Positions 1 through 5,624 of a stretch of 7,997 bases of DNA are shown here, in pieces. The notes under the pieces were generated by a model. The model did not search any database. It saw only the letters and a program-made list of their open reading frames with translations, and was not told where the DNA came from. The DNA comes from Spirosoma sp. (GTDB lineage: Bacteria > Bacteroidota > Bacteroidia > Cytophagales > Spirosomataceae), in assembly GCA_025351545.1 (NCBI GenBank), contig JANXVQ010000120.1, positions 1 to 7,997 on the forward strand, read 5' to 3'. The translations under genes and the position numbers were made by a program. How positions within the stretch are numbered: position 1 is the first letter of the stretch; each line of letters begins with the position of its first letter.

Positions 1-1
1 C

Positions 2-853
2 CCAAGTTATCTGAGCGACGTGCAGATCAATACGCGTAAAGTGAAGGTTTGTACTAAGATACGAGACTCCTTTAAAGATAGTGATTATATTATTTTAGCA
101 GTTCCGGCGGCTTTCGTAGGCGATGCGCTAACTGGCCTACAACCCGAACATTTTAATGGAAAGTCGGTTGTGTCGGCTATCAAGGGTATGATTCCGGGAG
201 CGAATCAACTGGTAACCGATTGGGTCAGTGAACAATATGGCGTTCCGGTGGGGCGAATGGCGGTTATTGCCGGACCATGTCATGCCGAAGAGGTGGCCCT
301 CGAAAAGCAGTCATACCTCACTATCGCTTCTCAAAACCCGACCTGTGCTGAGGAGGTGGCTACTTTATTACGATGCCGCTTTGTGCAAACAACCCCCGTA
401 GATGATATTTATGGTATCGAGTATAGCGCCGTGATGAAAAATATTATTGCGCTGGCCTGTGGCATTACGCGGGGACTGGGCTATGGCGATAACTTTCAGG
501 CTGTATTGGTGTCCAATGCCATGCAGGAAATCAAACGATTTGTCGATGCTATCTACCCCAAACACCGCGATTTGAGCGGGTCGGCCTATCTGGGTGACTT
601 GCTCGTAACGGCCTATTCACCCTTCAGCCGTAACCGGACGTTCGGGACACTTATTGGTCGAGGCTACACGATCCAGTCGGCGCAGGCTGAAATGAATATG
701 ATTGCCGAAGGGTACTATGCGGTCAAAAGCATCTATGAAATTAATCAGCGATTTGGGGTTGACATGCCCATTACGAACGCCGTTTATAATATCCTATACG
801 AAAAAGCGGCACCGACTGGTGAGATGAATTTGTTGAAGGAGATGTTGAAATGA
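2..853 (+). CDS. gpsA: Glycerol-3-phosphate dehydrogenase [NAD(P)+], 5'-truncated by the window edge
   Basis: The enzyme reduces dihydroxyacetone phosphate to sn-glycerol-3-phosphate in the cytosol, supplying the backbone for phospholipids. The reading frame is open to the left edge (PSYLSD precedes the first GTG at 20), so that GTG is internal and the true start lies upstream. 283 residues are visible of a family norm of about 330-340; the N-terminal GxGxxA nucleotide-binding motif is therefore off the window. Seen in order: AVPAAFVG (end of the Rossmann domain), SAIKGM with a conserved Lys, AGPCHAEEVA (family form AGPSxAxEV), the MKNIIALACGI segment with the catalytic Lys codon at 437-439, GDN, and LGDLLVTAYSPFSRNRTFG (family form GLGDLxxTCxSxxSRNRxFG). 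The Cys-His variant in the GP motif fits Bacteroidota. TGA ends it at 851-853. It converges on the lipoprotein gene, with a shared terminator between. Identification is firm. Confidence 0.96.
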   Translation, partial: PSYLSDVQINTRKVKVCTKIRDSFKDSDYIILAVPAAFVGDALTGLQPEHFNGKSVVSAIKGMIPGANQLVTDWVSEQYGVPVGRMAVIAGPCHAEEVALEKQSYLTIASQNPTCAEEVATLLRCRFVQTTPVDDIYGIEYSAVMKNIIALACGITRGLGYGDNFQAVLVSNAMQEIKRFVDAIYPKHRDLSGSAYLGDLLVTAYSPFSRNRTFGTLIGRGYTIQSAQAEMNMIAEGYYAVKSIYEINQRFGVDMPITNAVYNILYEKAAPTGEMNLLKEMLK

Positions 854-890
854 TGGAATACTCCGCCGTTTCGGTACTGTTTTGTCCTAA

Positions 891-923
891 AGCTTTGTCA
901 ATATTTGGAACTTTGACAAAGTT
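891..923. repeat. Two related 15-bp palindromes in tandem
   Basis: AACTTTGACAAAGTT (909-923) is a perfect palindrome around a central base. AGCTTTGTCAATATT (891-905), three bases upstream, matches its reverse complement at 12 of 15 positions. Together they also form a longer inverted repeat, CTTTGTCAA (893-901) with TTGACAAAG (913-921) around an 11-nt loop. It lies just past gpsA and before the terminator. It could be an interspersed intergenic repeat, a paired operator, or an extra mRNA 3' hairpin; the sequence alone does not decide. Confidence 0.55.
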
Positions 924-927
924 GACT

Positions 928-967
928 AAAAAATAAAAGCCTCCTGACTAGTCAGGAGGCTTTCAAA
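928..967. terminator. Bidirectional terminator between gpsA and the convergent lipoprotein gene
   Basis: Positions 936-963 are a perfect 28-bp palindrome. Its GC-rich core pairs GCCTCCTGAC (939-948) with GTCAGGAGGC (951-960), and AAA/TTT close the outside. On the left is an A-rich run (928-938), which becomes a long U-tract for minus-strand transcription. On the right only TTTC follows. It should therefore stop the minus-strand lipoprotein transcript most efficiently while also ending gpsA. Confidence 0.85.
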
Positions 968-1018
968 CGTTTATAGCGGTGTCGGCAAAATTTACCGGCA
1001 GTTGTGCCTCAGCAAAAA

Positions 1019-1207
1019 TTACTTCGCGCTATCAGCAGACATCGTCGAAGCAGAATCCGTAGCCATCGTCGAATCCGTAGCCATCGTCGAAGCAGAGTCC
1101 TTCGTGGTTGTGGTCGTTTCGGTGGTTTCGGTCTTTTTCGAGCTGCAAGACGTAGCCAGGGCGATCATAGCCATGAAAAAGAAGGCGGATTTCGTGATTG
1201 CTTTCAT
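1019..1207 (-). CDS. Small Thr/Ser-rich lipoprotein with tandem repeats
   Basis: A 62-residue protein. Residues 1-20 form a lipoprotein signal (MKAITKSAFFFMAMIALATS) followed by Cys21, so a mature chain of about 42 residues would be lipid-anchored in the cell envelope. The mature part is low complexity: SSKK, a Thr/Glu stretch, then repeats of STMATDS and SASTM ending SADSAK. The repeats are also repeats in DNA: an exact 18-bp tandem copy at 1053-1088, flanked by a 15-bp sequence present at 1040-1054 and 1082-1096. ATG is at 1207-1205 and TAA at 1021-1019. Opposite-strand frames over the same DNA are also open but lack such an organised signal and lipobox, so I choose this strand. It runs divergently from the ECF sigma gene 141 bp away and ends into a strong terminator. 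Small envelope lipoproteins of this kind are common in Cytophagales; their function is unknown to me. It might belong to the sigma factor's target set, which is inference only. Confidence 0.72.
   Translation of the reverse strand: MKAITKSAFFFMAMIALATSCSSKKTETTETTTTTKDSASTMATDSTMATDSASTMSADSAK
1040..1096. repeat. In-frame tandem repeats inside the lipoprotein gene
   Basis: Three copies of CATCGTCGAA begin at 1040, 1064 and 1082. The 18-bp unit GAATCCGTAGCCATCGTC is exactly doubled at 1053-1088. The repeat periods are 24 and 18 bp, differing by two codons, so every copy stays in frame. Confidence 0.85.
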
Positions 1208-1275
1208 ATTTTTGGGGATGTTTTTGTTTAGTGAATACTAATTAATGTCACTGTTAATACTCTACAAAGGAAAAG

Positions 1276-1310
1276 GTAACCCAACTATTTTTTAATTTCT
1301 TTTGGGTTAC
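1276..1310. promoter_or_regulatory. Inverted repeat in the divergent control region
   Basis: GTAACCCAA (1276-1284) is matched by TTGGGTTAC (1302-1310), perfect 9-bp arms around a 17-nt AT-rich spacer. It sits in the 141-bp gap between the divergent lipoprotein and sigma genes, 38 bp before the sigma ATG. It may be an operator, paired sigma-factor recognition half-sites (GTAAC resembles some ECF -35 elements), or a leader hairpin. No good TTG/TAnnTTTG promoter is visible in this gap on either strand, which would fit an alternative sigma factor driving one or both genes. Confidence 0.45.
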
Positions 1311-1348
1311 GTCTCAGATGTTTTCGTATTAAGTAATGACTCAACTCA

Positions 1349-1936
1349 ATGAAGGAAAGTAGGTCACCTATATTGACTGATGATGAGTTGCTGATGGGTT
1401 TAGCCGACGGTTCCGACGACGCATTGACGCAATTGTATCGACGGTATTTTCCGATGGTGCTTCACTTCGTAACCAGCAACAGCGGTAATGAAGATGACGC
1501 CAAGGATATTTATCAGGAAGCACTAATCGTGTTGTATGAGAAGGTGAGGAGTGGTTCGCTGGAATTGCATTGCCAGTTAAAAACCTACCTCTACTCGGTT
1601 GGCCGACGGCTATGGCTGAAGCAATTAGCCCAACGCAGCCGATTTATGGTGCGCGATGTAGACATGGCCGCTGCGGATGAGTTCGCTGTCGGGCAAATTG
1701 ATGACGATTTAACGGACCATGAGGAACGTGATCGCCAGTTTGATCTGATGGCCGATTCGCTTACGCGGCTTGGCGAGCCCTGCCGAACGTTGCTGGACGA
1801 TTTTTATATCCAGCATCTAAGTATGCAGAACATTACCGAAAAATTTGGTTATACCAATGCCGACAATGCTAAAACGCAGAAGTATAAATGCCTGATGCGG
1901 CTGAAGCGATTGTTCTTTTCGGAGTATAAATCGTAG
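1349..1936 (+). CDS. ECF-type RNA polymerase sigma factor
   Basis: A 195-residue sigma-70 family protein of the extracytoplasmic-function size class. Sigma region 2 covers about residues 25-97: ALTQLYRRYFPMVLHFV, then the core-binding 2.2 segment EDDAKDIYQEALIVLYEK (about 48-65), then the -10 recognition part around LKTYLYSVGRRLWLKQLAQR (about 77-96). After an acidic linker (about 102-135), region 4 runs about 137-190, with a helix-turn-helix in LSMQNITEKFGYTNADNAKTQKYKCLMRLKRL. An in-frame TGA at 1337-1339 makes ATG 1349 the first possible ATG. The product would direct RNA polymerase to a set of alternative promoters, probably for envelope or stress genes. The gene after it, 69 bp on, encodes a membrane-anchored protease; there is no separate recognisable anti-sigma gene. 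Autoregulation through the upstream inverted repeat is possible. The family call is firm; its regulon is unknown. Confidence 0.9.
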   Translation: MKESRSPILTDDELLMGLADGSDDALTQLYRRYFPMVLHFVTSNSGNEDDAKDIYQEALIVLYEKVRSGSLELHCQLKTYLYSVGRRLWLKQLAQRSRFMVRDVDMAAADEFAVGQIDDDLTDHEERDRQFDLMADSLTRLGEPCRTLLDDFYIQHLSMQNITEKFGYTNADNAKTQKYKCLMRLKRLFFSEYKS

Positions 1937-1937
1937 T

Positions 1938-1957
1938 GCCAACTCTCCAGAGTTGGC
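1938..1957 (+). repeat. Perfect hairpin between the sigma and protease genes
   Basis: GCCAACTC (1938-1945), loop TCCA, GAGTTGGC (1950-1957): an 8-bp perfect stem starting one base after the sigma stop codon. No U-run follows directly (GATATATTAAAA), so it is a poor terminator. It could be an interspersed repeat, an mRNA stability or processing element that adjusts sigma-to-protease expression, or a weak attenuator. Confidence 0.6.
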
Positions 1958-2005
1958 GATATATTAAAAATTCCGCTGGCTTTGGGAGAGTCAGTATTGA
2001 TAAAT

Positions 2006-3019
2006 ATGGAAACGAACGAAGAAAAAAGCATCGAAAACGCTTTACGAGCGTATGGCGAACGGATTCGGTTCAAGCAGCGACTAAAAGCGGTTCAGGCAAG
2101 TACCGACATGAATGCTATGCGCCAGGAGGCTAGTACATACCGGTCCGAATCGGCGAGTCAGATTCGGTCAATTTGGCATATGTATCGCACCACACTGGCT
2201 GTGGCTGCATCGGTGGCTATTATTACAACCTTCGGATCTATTTTCCTCTATGGGTCCTACCAGCAAAGCCACCAGCAGGAGCAGCAATATAGTTTGTTAA
2301 GCAAAGAGATTCAGGCCGTTAAGTCATCACAACGTAAATTATTAAATGATTACAATGGTCGGGGGCGAGGGTTGAGTAACAATCCGGCCCAAGTATCGGG
2401 GTCGGGTTTTCTGCTCACCGGTGATGGCTACCTTATTACGAATAATCACATCGTACGTGACGCTGATTCGGTTTATGTACAAAGTACCAAAGGTGAAGTA
2501 TACAAGGCTCGGGTCGTTTATACCGACCAGGAGCACGATTTAGCCTTTCTGCAACTTTGCGACGATAGCGCGTTCCGTTCCATGCCGCCGGTGCCTTACA
2601 GTTTTGACGCCCGCCCGTCTGATCTTGGCGAGCGCGTTTATACGCTTGGTTATCCGCGTGAGGAAATTGTATATGGCGAAGGTTATCTCAGCTCTGGCAC
2701 AGGTTACCGGGGCGATTCAACAGCCTATCAAATAGCTATTGGTGTGAATCCTGGTAATTCGGGTGGTCCACTTTTAGATGAAAAAGGTAACGTGATAGGT
2801 ATTATTAGCGGCAAACAGACTACGTCGGAAGGTGTTAGCTTTGCCGTGAAAACAAATTACCTGCTCGAAGCCCTCAGCAATATTCCGATTGATTCGCTCA
2901 AAGGGCAACCACTTCGGCTAAATAAAAAGAATACACTGGCGAAACTGCCTCGTAAACAGCAGATTAAACGGATGCAGGATTATGTGTATCAGGTAAAGGT
3001 TTTCAAACATAAAGATTAA
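2006..3019 (+). CDS. Membrane-anchored trypsin-like (S1C/DegP-like) serine protease, no PDZ domain
   Basis: I take ATG 2006 (337 residues) rather than the in-frame TTG at 1982. Residues 1-60 are charged, mostly helical and without a signal peptide. Residues about 62-83 (TTLAVAASVAIITTFGSIFLYG) are one membrane span, so the N-terminus should be cytoplasmic and the rest periplasmic. A Gln-rich, probably coiled-coil linker follows (about 85-116). The protease domain (about 130-295) carries a full triad: His148 in LITNNHIV, Asp178 in HDLAFLQL, Ser252 in NPGNSGGPLL, with the Gly-rich oxyanion sequence around it. No PDZ domain follows; a basic tail (about 303-337) ends the protein. It should cleave or sense misfolded envelope proteins. 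It lies 69 bp after the ECF sigma gene, probably co-transcribed. An anti-sigma role for its cytoplasmic segment is my inference. Protease assignment is firm. Confidence 0.9.
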   Translation: METNEEKSIENALRAYGERIRFKQRLKAVQASTDMNAMRQEASTYRSESASQIRSIWHMYRTTLAVAASVAIITTFGSIFLYGSYQQSHQQEQQYSLLSKEIQAVKSSQRKLLNDYNGRGRGLSNNPAQVSGSGFLLTGDGYLITNNHIVRDADSVYVQSTKGEVYKARVVYTDQEHDLAFLQLCDDSAFRSMPPVPYSFDARPSDLGERVYTLGYPREEIVYGEGYLSSGTGYRGDSTAYQIAIGVNPGNSGGPLLDEKGNVIGIISGKQTTSEGVSFAVKTNYLLEALSNIPIDSLKGQPLRLNKKNTLAKLPRKQQIKRMQDYVYQVKVFKHKD

Positions 3020-3098
3020 CGCAGGACAGGTAAAGGAGCAACTGAAAACAATTAGATTAGTTGTCGGGTTATTTCGTGCGGAAATCAACACAACAACC

Positions 3099-3380
3099 AT
3101 GAAAAAGATCCTAATAGTAGCCACTGCGCTATTCGTCTCAGTTGCCTTTGTATCTGCTCAGGATACCAGGCAAAACGTTAAAGAAACGGCTCACCAGGCT
3201 AAAGAAACTACAAAAGCGGCTGGTCGAAAAGTAGGTCGCGAAGCCGATAAGGCAGGCGATAAAATATCGACCGCGGCAAAAAACACAAAAGAGGACGTTA
3301 AAGACGGCACCAACAAAGCGCTCAACAAAACTGATCGCAAGATGAAAAAGGCCGAACGGAAGATGAATAATTCAAAATAA
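3099..3380 (+). CDS. Small Lys-rich exported helical protein (LEA/YtxH-like composition)
   Basis: A 93-residue protein. Residues 1-20 are a clear Sec signal peptide (MKKILIVATALFVSVAFVSA) with likely cleavage before Gln21, as there is no lipobox Cys. The mature ~73 residues are highly hydrophilic and Lys/Ala/Thr/Asp-rich, with loosely recurring KETxxxAKETTKAAGRKVGREADKAG-type segments that predict one long amphipathic helix, ending in a strongly basic stretch (DRKMKKAERKM). The composition resembles late-embryogenesis-abundant and YtxH/CsbD-like stress proteins, but I cannot assign a family. It lies 79 bp after the protease gene and is followed by a strong terminator, so it may be the last gene of the sigma-protease unit or have its own promoter; no TTG/TAnnTTTG promoter is visible in the gap, which would fit control by the upstream ECF sigma. 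Function unknown. Confidence 0.8.
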   Translation: MKKILIVATALFVSVAFVSAQDTRQNVKETAHQAKETTKAAGRKVGREADKAGDKISTAAKNTKEDVKDGTNKALNKTDRKMKKAERKMNNSK

Positions 3381-3398
3381 GCTTCGTCTTTTCAACGT

Positions 3399-3438
3399 AA
3401 AAACAGTGCCACTACTTCAATGTAGCGGCACTGTTTTT
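3399..3438. terminator. Strong bidirectional hairpin terminator
   Basis: AAAAACAGTGCC (3399-3410) pairs perfectly with GGCACTGTTTTT (3427-3438). Inside, one A/C mismatch is followed by CTAC (3412-3415) pairing with GTAG (3422-3425) around a 6-nt loop. The U-tract TTTTT at the base gives efficient rho-independent termination after the small exported protein, separating the sigma/protease block from moaDE. Confidence 0.9.
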
Positions 3439-3488
3439 GTTAGTATTGGGCGAACTTCAATCAGGCTTCGATACGTTCTACAGACACG

Positions 3489-3518
3489 TTGTTGCTTTTA
3501 TATACTGCATTACATTTG
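3489..3518 (+). promoter_or_regulatory. Bacteroidota-type promoter for moaDE
   Basis: TTG (3489-3491), a 19-nt spacer, then TACATTTG (3511-3518), an exact match to the -7 consensus TAnnTTTG of the primary sigma factor in Bacteroidota. The moaD ATG (3522) starts only three bases after the box, so the transcript probably begins at or within a few bases of the start codon. Confidence 0.7.
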
Positions 3519-3521
3519 CTC

Positions 3522-3770
3522 ATGAGTTCATCTGTTTCAGTACTTTTGTTTGGTATCACCCGCGATCTGACTGGCCAGTCAGCGGTTTCGGTGCCTTTCC
3601 CTGAAGGGGGTAGCGTTGGCGATCTGATCGACCAGTTGCATCTGGATTATCCCGCGTTAGCCAGTATTCGTTCACTGCTGGTTGCTGTTAATGGCGAATA
3701 TGCCGAATCTGAACAAATACTTGCTCAGAACGACGAAATTGCTCTTATTCCACCTGTCAGCGGAGGCTGA
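3522..3770 (+). CDS. moaD: Molybdopterin synthase small (sulfur-carrier) subunit
   Basis: MoaD is a ubiquitin-like sulfur carrier. Its C-terminal glycine is adenylated and thiocarboxylated, and it then delivers sulfur inside the MoaD-MoaE heterotetramer to turn cyclic pyranopterin monophosphate into molybdopterin. From ATG 3522 the protein has 82 residues, the usual family size. It shows the beta-grasp opening VSVLLFGITRDLTG, LLVAVNGEYAES in the middle, and DEIALIPPVSGG at the end, including the essential terminal Gly-Gly. A longer start at TTG 3489 would add 11 hydrophobic residues not seen in the family and would place the promoter inside the coding region, so it is rejected. moaE starts 17 bp after the stop. 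Very secure. Confidence 0.95.
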   Translation: MSSSVSVLLFGITRDLTGQSAVSVPFPEGGSVGDLIDQLHLDYPALASIRSLLVAVNGEYAESEQILAQNDEIALIPPVSGG

Positions 3771-3787
3771 TTCCTACCTGTTGTTCT

Positions 3788-4198
3788 ATGATTGCCATTA
3801 CTTCTGACCCCATCGACGTTTCCGCTGCTTTAACTTATCTCCAATCGGATCAGGCAGGTGCTATTGATTTTTTTCTGGGAGTTGTTCGTGATAACACCCA
3901 GGAGCGGCCGGTTGATCGACTCGAATACGAAGCTTACGACCGCATGGCTATCAGCGAAATGCAAAAAATTGCGGATGAGGCTCATCAGCGGTGGCCCATT
4001 CTTCGCTACACTATTATCCACCGAAAAGGTACGTTACAGATTGGCGAAATAGCGGTGCTAATTGGCATTGCTACTGCCCATCGTGCGGCATCTTTTGACG
4101 CTTGCCGGTACATTATTGACACGATTAAGCAAACCGTACCCATTTGGAAAAAAGAAGTGTTTGCCAATGGTGAAACATGGGTAAATGCACACCCGTAA
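3788..4198 (+). CDS. moaE: Molybdopterin synthase catalytic (large) subunit
   Basis: MoaE binds cyclic pyranopterin monophosphate and, with thiocarboxylated MoaD, inserts the two dithiolene sulfurs to form molybdopterin in the cytosol. 136 residues, close to the ~140-150 norm. Seen: FFLGVVRDNTQERPVDRLEYEAYDRMA (about 28-54, family form GxVRxxNxGxxVxxLxYEAYxxMA), HRKGTLQIGEIAVLIGIATAHRAASFDACRYIID (about 78-111) with the conserved His-Arg pairs 78-79 and 98-99, and K114/K121 in IKQTVPIWKKE, which correspond to the catalytic lysines of the E. coli enzyme. It sits 17 bp after moaD with no promoter between, so the two are co-transcribed and made together as complex partners. No other molybdenum-cofactor genes are in the window. 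Confidence 0.96.
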   Translation: MIAITSDPIDVSAALTYLQSDQAGAIDFFLGVVRDNTQERPVDRLEYEAYDRMAISEMQKIADEAHQRWPILRYTIIHRKGTLQIGEIAVLIGIATAHRAASFDACRYIIDTIKQTVPIWKKEVFANGETWVNAHP

Positions 4199-4357
4199 AA
4201 ATGTATGATGGCGTGTATGACAAGTTTAATCTAGCTGATTATTGGCACAAATCAGGTTTATTTTTTTAACAGGATCACCCGATCAAATAGAATTTTTATT
4301 GACAGAATATCCTCTGTAATCTTGTCAAAAAATAAACTTGTCTCACGCCCGACTCAA
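4199..4357. terminator. Convergent intergenic region with probable AT-rich terminator
   Basis: This 159-bp gap lies between convergent moaE and the minus-strand membrane EEP gene. Around 4292-4336 is a run of T, TTGACA (4299-4304), ACAGA/TCTGT inner pairing (4302-4306 with 4313-4317), TGTCAA (4323-4328) and a run of A, giving a weak hairpin with T-tracts on both strands. A 10-bp inverted repeat, GACAAGTTTA (4219-4228) and TAAACTTGTC (4333-4342), brackets it. It probably ends transcription from both sides, but the structure is less clean than the other terminators here. Confidence 0.45.
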
Positions 4358-5476
4358 TCATTTAATTAAATACGTTCCTACAATTGGGTAGTGATCAGAA
4401 TAACCAATATAGTTTAAGGTTTCGAAATTTAATACGGATAGTTTCGGATCATGAAACTGATGGTCGATTCGTATATAGCCCGGCAGGCGGTTATATGAGA
4501 ACCCAAAACCGCGCCCCGCATCTTCAAAACTGTTGGGTAATATCCGGCGCATTCGCTCATACACGACACTATAAGGTGTGTCGTTATGATCGCCTGTTAC
4601 AATGACCGGATAGGGACTTTCATGGATGTATTGTTCAACTTTTTTAACTTCGTCATTACGTTCGATAAAACCCGTATGCAGAGCGCTCAACACACCGCGT
4701 GTTTCGTGTTGAACGCCCTTCATACCCTTCTGGTCTAGTACTTTACCTACTCGAATGCCCATCGAGTGCAAGTGAACATTGATAATGCGAATAGTATCAT
4801 TCCTTACTTTTATATTCGCCCATACGATTCCATTCGATCCGCCAAATGGCTCTCGTCCCGATTGAATAATTGGGTAAATAGAAAAAATGGCAGCCCCAAT
4901 GTCGCCGTCGGCCACATGTGCCCTTTCGGGATATAAAAGAACTGAGTAGAGGTAGCCTGCTTTACGAAATCGCCGGACAATATTGTAGTCTGGTATCGTC
5001 GTTGAATTGTAAAATTCCTGAAAGCATTTTATGGGCGCGTCATAACGCAACACATAATTATCTGTACGGCGAACACGGGGTGAGCTTTGGTAGAACTCCC
5101 AGGACTCATTTAAGTCAAAGGATTGAACATTATAACTAAACACCTTCAATGGTGTGCCCTTGCCGATAAGTTCAACGGGTCTGTGCCACACAAAGGTTCG
5201 TGACCCAAATAAAACCATCCCGACCAGCACAACGATACCCGAAAGCCAACTTCGCCAGGGTCTTGCCATAAGCCACAAACAAACTACGATTAAGTTCAAT
5301 AGCCAGGCTACCGGTAACGTAATCATGATCATGCTGGCCGACCAGTGTTCAATTTGTAAGCTATACAGAAGCCAGTAAGCCAGGCATGTATATAAAACCA
5401 GCAACAGATTAATCGACCATAGCAACGACCGAAAAAAATAGGCAATGAGTTGTCCAACCCGTGTTTTGAGCACCAT
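4358..5476 (-). CDS. Membrane-anchored endonuclease/exonuclease/phosphatase (EEP) family protein
   Basis: I choose ATG at 5476-5474 (372 residues). The longer TTG start at 5548 would overlap the likely promoter. Three membrane spans lie near residues 11-37, 47-71 and 76-93. They are followed by an EEP (DNase I-like) domain, about 109-372. Metal and catalytic positions are all visible: Asn116 (SYNVQSF), Glu154 (CFQEF), His235/His237 (INVHLHS), Asp296 and Asn298 (GDHNDTP), Asp338-His339 (RIDHQF) and Asp361-His362 (SDHYPIV). The family hydrolyses phosphodiester bonds in nucleic acids, phosphoinositides or related substrates; the substrate here cannot be told. The order of three helices followed by an EEP domain recurs in uncharacterised Bacteroidota proteins. 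It runs divergently from rimP. Family assignment is firm, specific function unknown. Confidence 0.9.
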   Translation of the reverse strand: MVLKTRVGQLIAYFFRSLLWSINLLLVLYTCLAYWLLYSLQIEHWSASMIMITLPVAWLLNLIVVCLWLMARPWRSWLSGIVVLVGMVLFGSRTFVWHRPVELIGKGTPLKVFSYNVQSFDLNESWEFYQSSPRVRRTDNYVLRYDAPIKCFQEFYNSTTIPDYNIVRRFRKAGYLYSVLLYPERAHVADGDIGAAIFSIYPIIQSGREPFGGSNGIVWANIKVRNDTIRIINVHLHSMGIRVGKVLDQKGMKGVQHETRGVLSALHTGFIERNDEVKKVEQYIHESPYPVIVTGDHNDTPYSVVYERMRRILPNSFEDAGRGFGFSYNRLPGYIRIDHQFHDPKLSVLNFETLNYIGYSDHYPIVGTYLIK

Positions 5477-5514
5477 ATCGTCGTTATTGAGCGAGACCAA
5501 TACCCTTCGGCAGC

Positions 5515-5548
5515 CAAAAATAAGGTATAATGATTGGAAAGCCGCCAA
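5515..5548 (-). promoter_or_regulatory. Probable promoter of the EEP gene
   Basis: On the minus strand, TATTTTTG (5522-5515) matches the TAnnTTTG -7 consensus, with a TTG at 5548-5546, 23 nt upstream, a little longer than the usual spacing. Transcription would start about 30 nt before the ATG at 5476. This supports that start. It lies back to back with the rimP promoter. Confidence 0.45.
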
Positions 5549-5566
5549 TTGAGCTTATTCCAGGAC

Positions 5567-5597
5567 TTGCGATGCAAGCAGAAACGTATTACCTTTG
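5567..5597 (+). promoter_or_regulatory. Promoter of the rimP-nusA-infB operon
   Basis: TTG (5567-5569), 20-nt spacer, TACCTTTG (5590-5597): a good match to the Bacteroidota primary promoter. Transcription from here gives a leader of roughly 60 nt before the rimP ATG, and that leader contains the hairpin at 5625-5651. Confidence 0.7.
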
Positions 5598-5624
5598 TGG
5601 AACAAAAACCGTATGGCATTGATC

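Noticed and set aside
850..936. 28-codon frame overlapping the gpsA stop (ATGATG)
   Set aside because: It runs through the palindromic repeat and ends at the terminator. Its length and composition are what chance would give.
1002..1241. Plus-strand open frames opposite the lipoprotein gene
   Set aside because: They are the reverse reading of its Thr/Ser/Asp repeats, giving Val/Ala/Glu or Arg-rich repeats with no domain. The minus strand has a signal peptide, a lipobox Cys and its own terminator.
1336..1362. Eight-codon frame overlapping the sigma start
   Set aside because: It could be an upstream ORF affecting sigma translation, but such short frames are expected by chance and nothing else supports it.
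3762..3766. GGAGG before moaE as a ribosome-binding site
   Set aside because: It encodes the end of the MoaD Gly-Gly tail and is 21 bp from the moaE ATG, too far for a Shine-Dalgarno; Bacteroidota rarely use one.
5329..5619. 96-codon minus-strand frame overlapping the EEP gene start and the rimP promoter
   Set aside because: It lies in a different frame from the EEP protein, covers two promoters and shows no domain.
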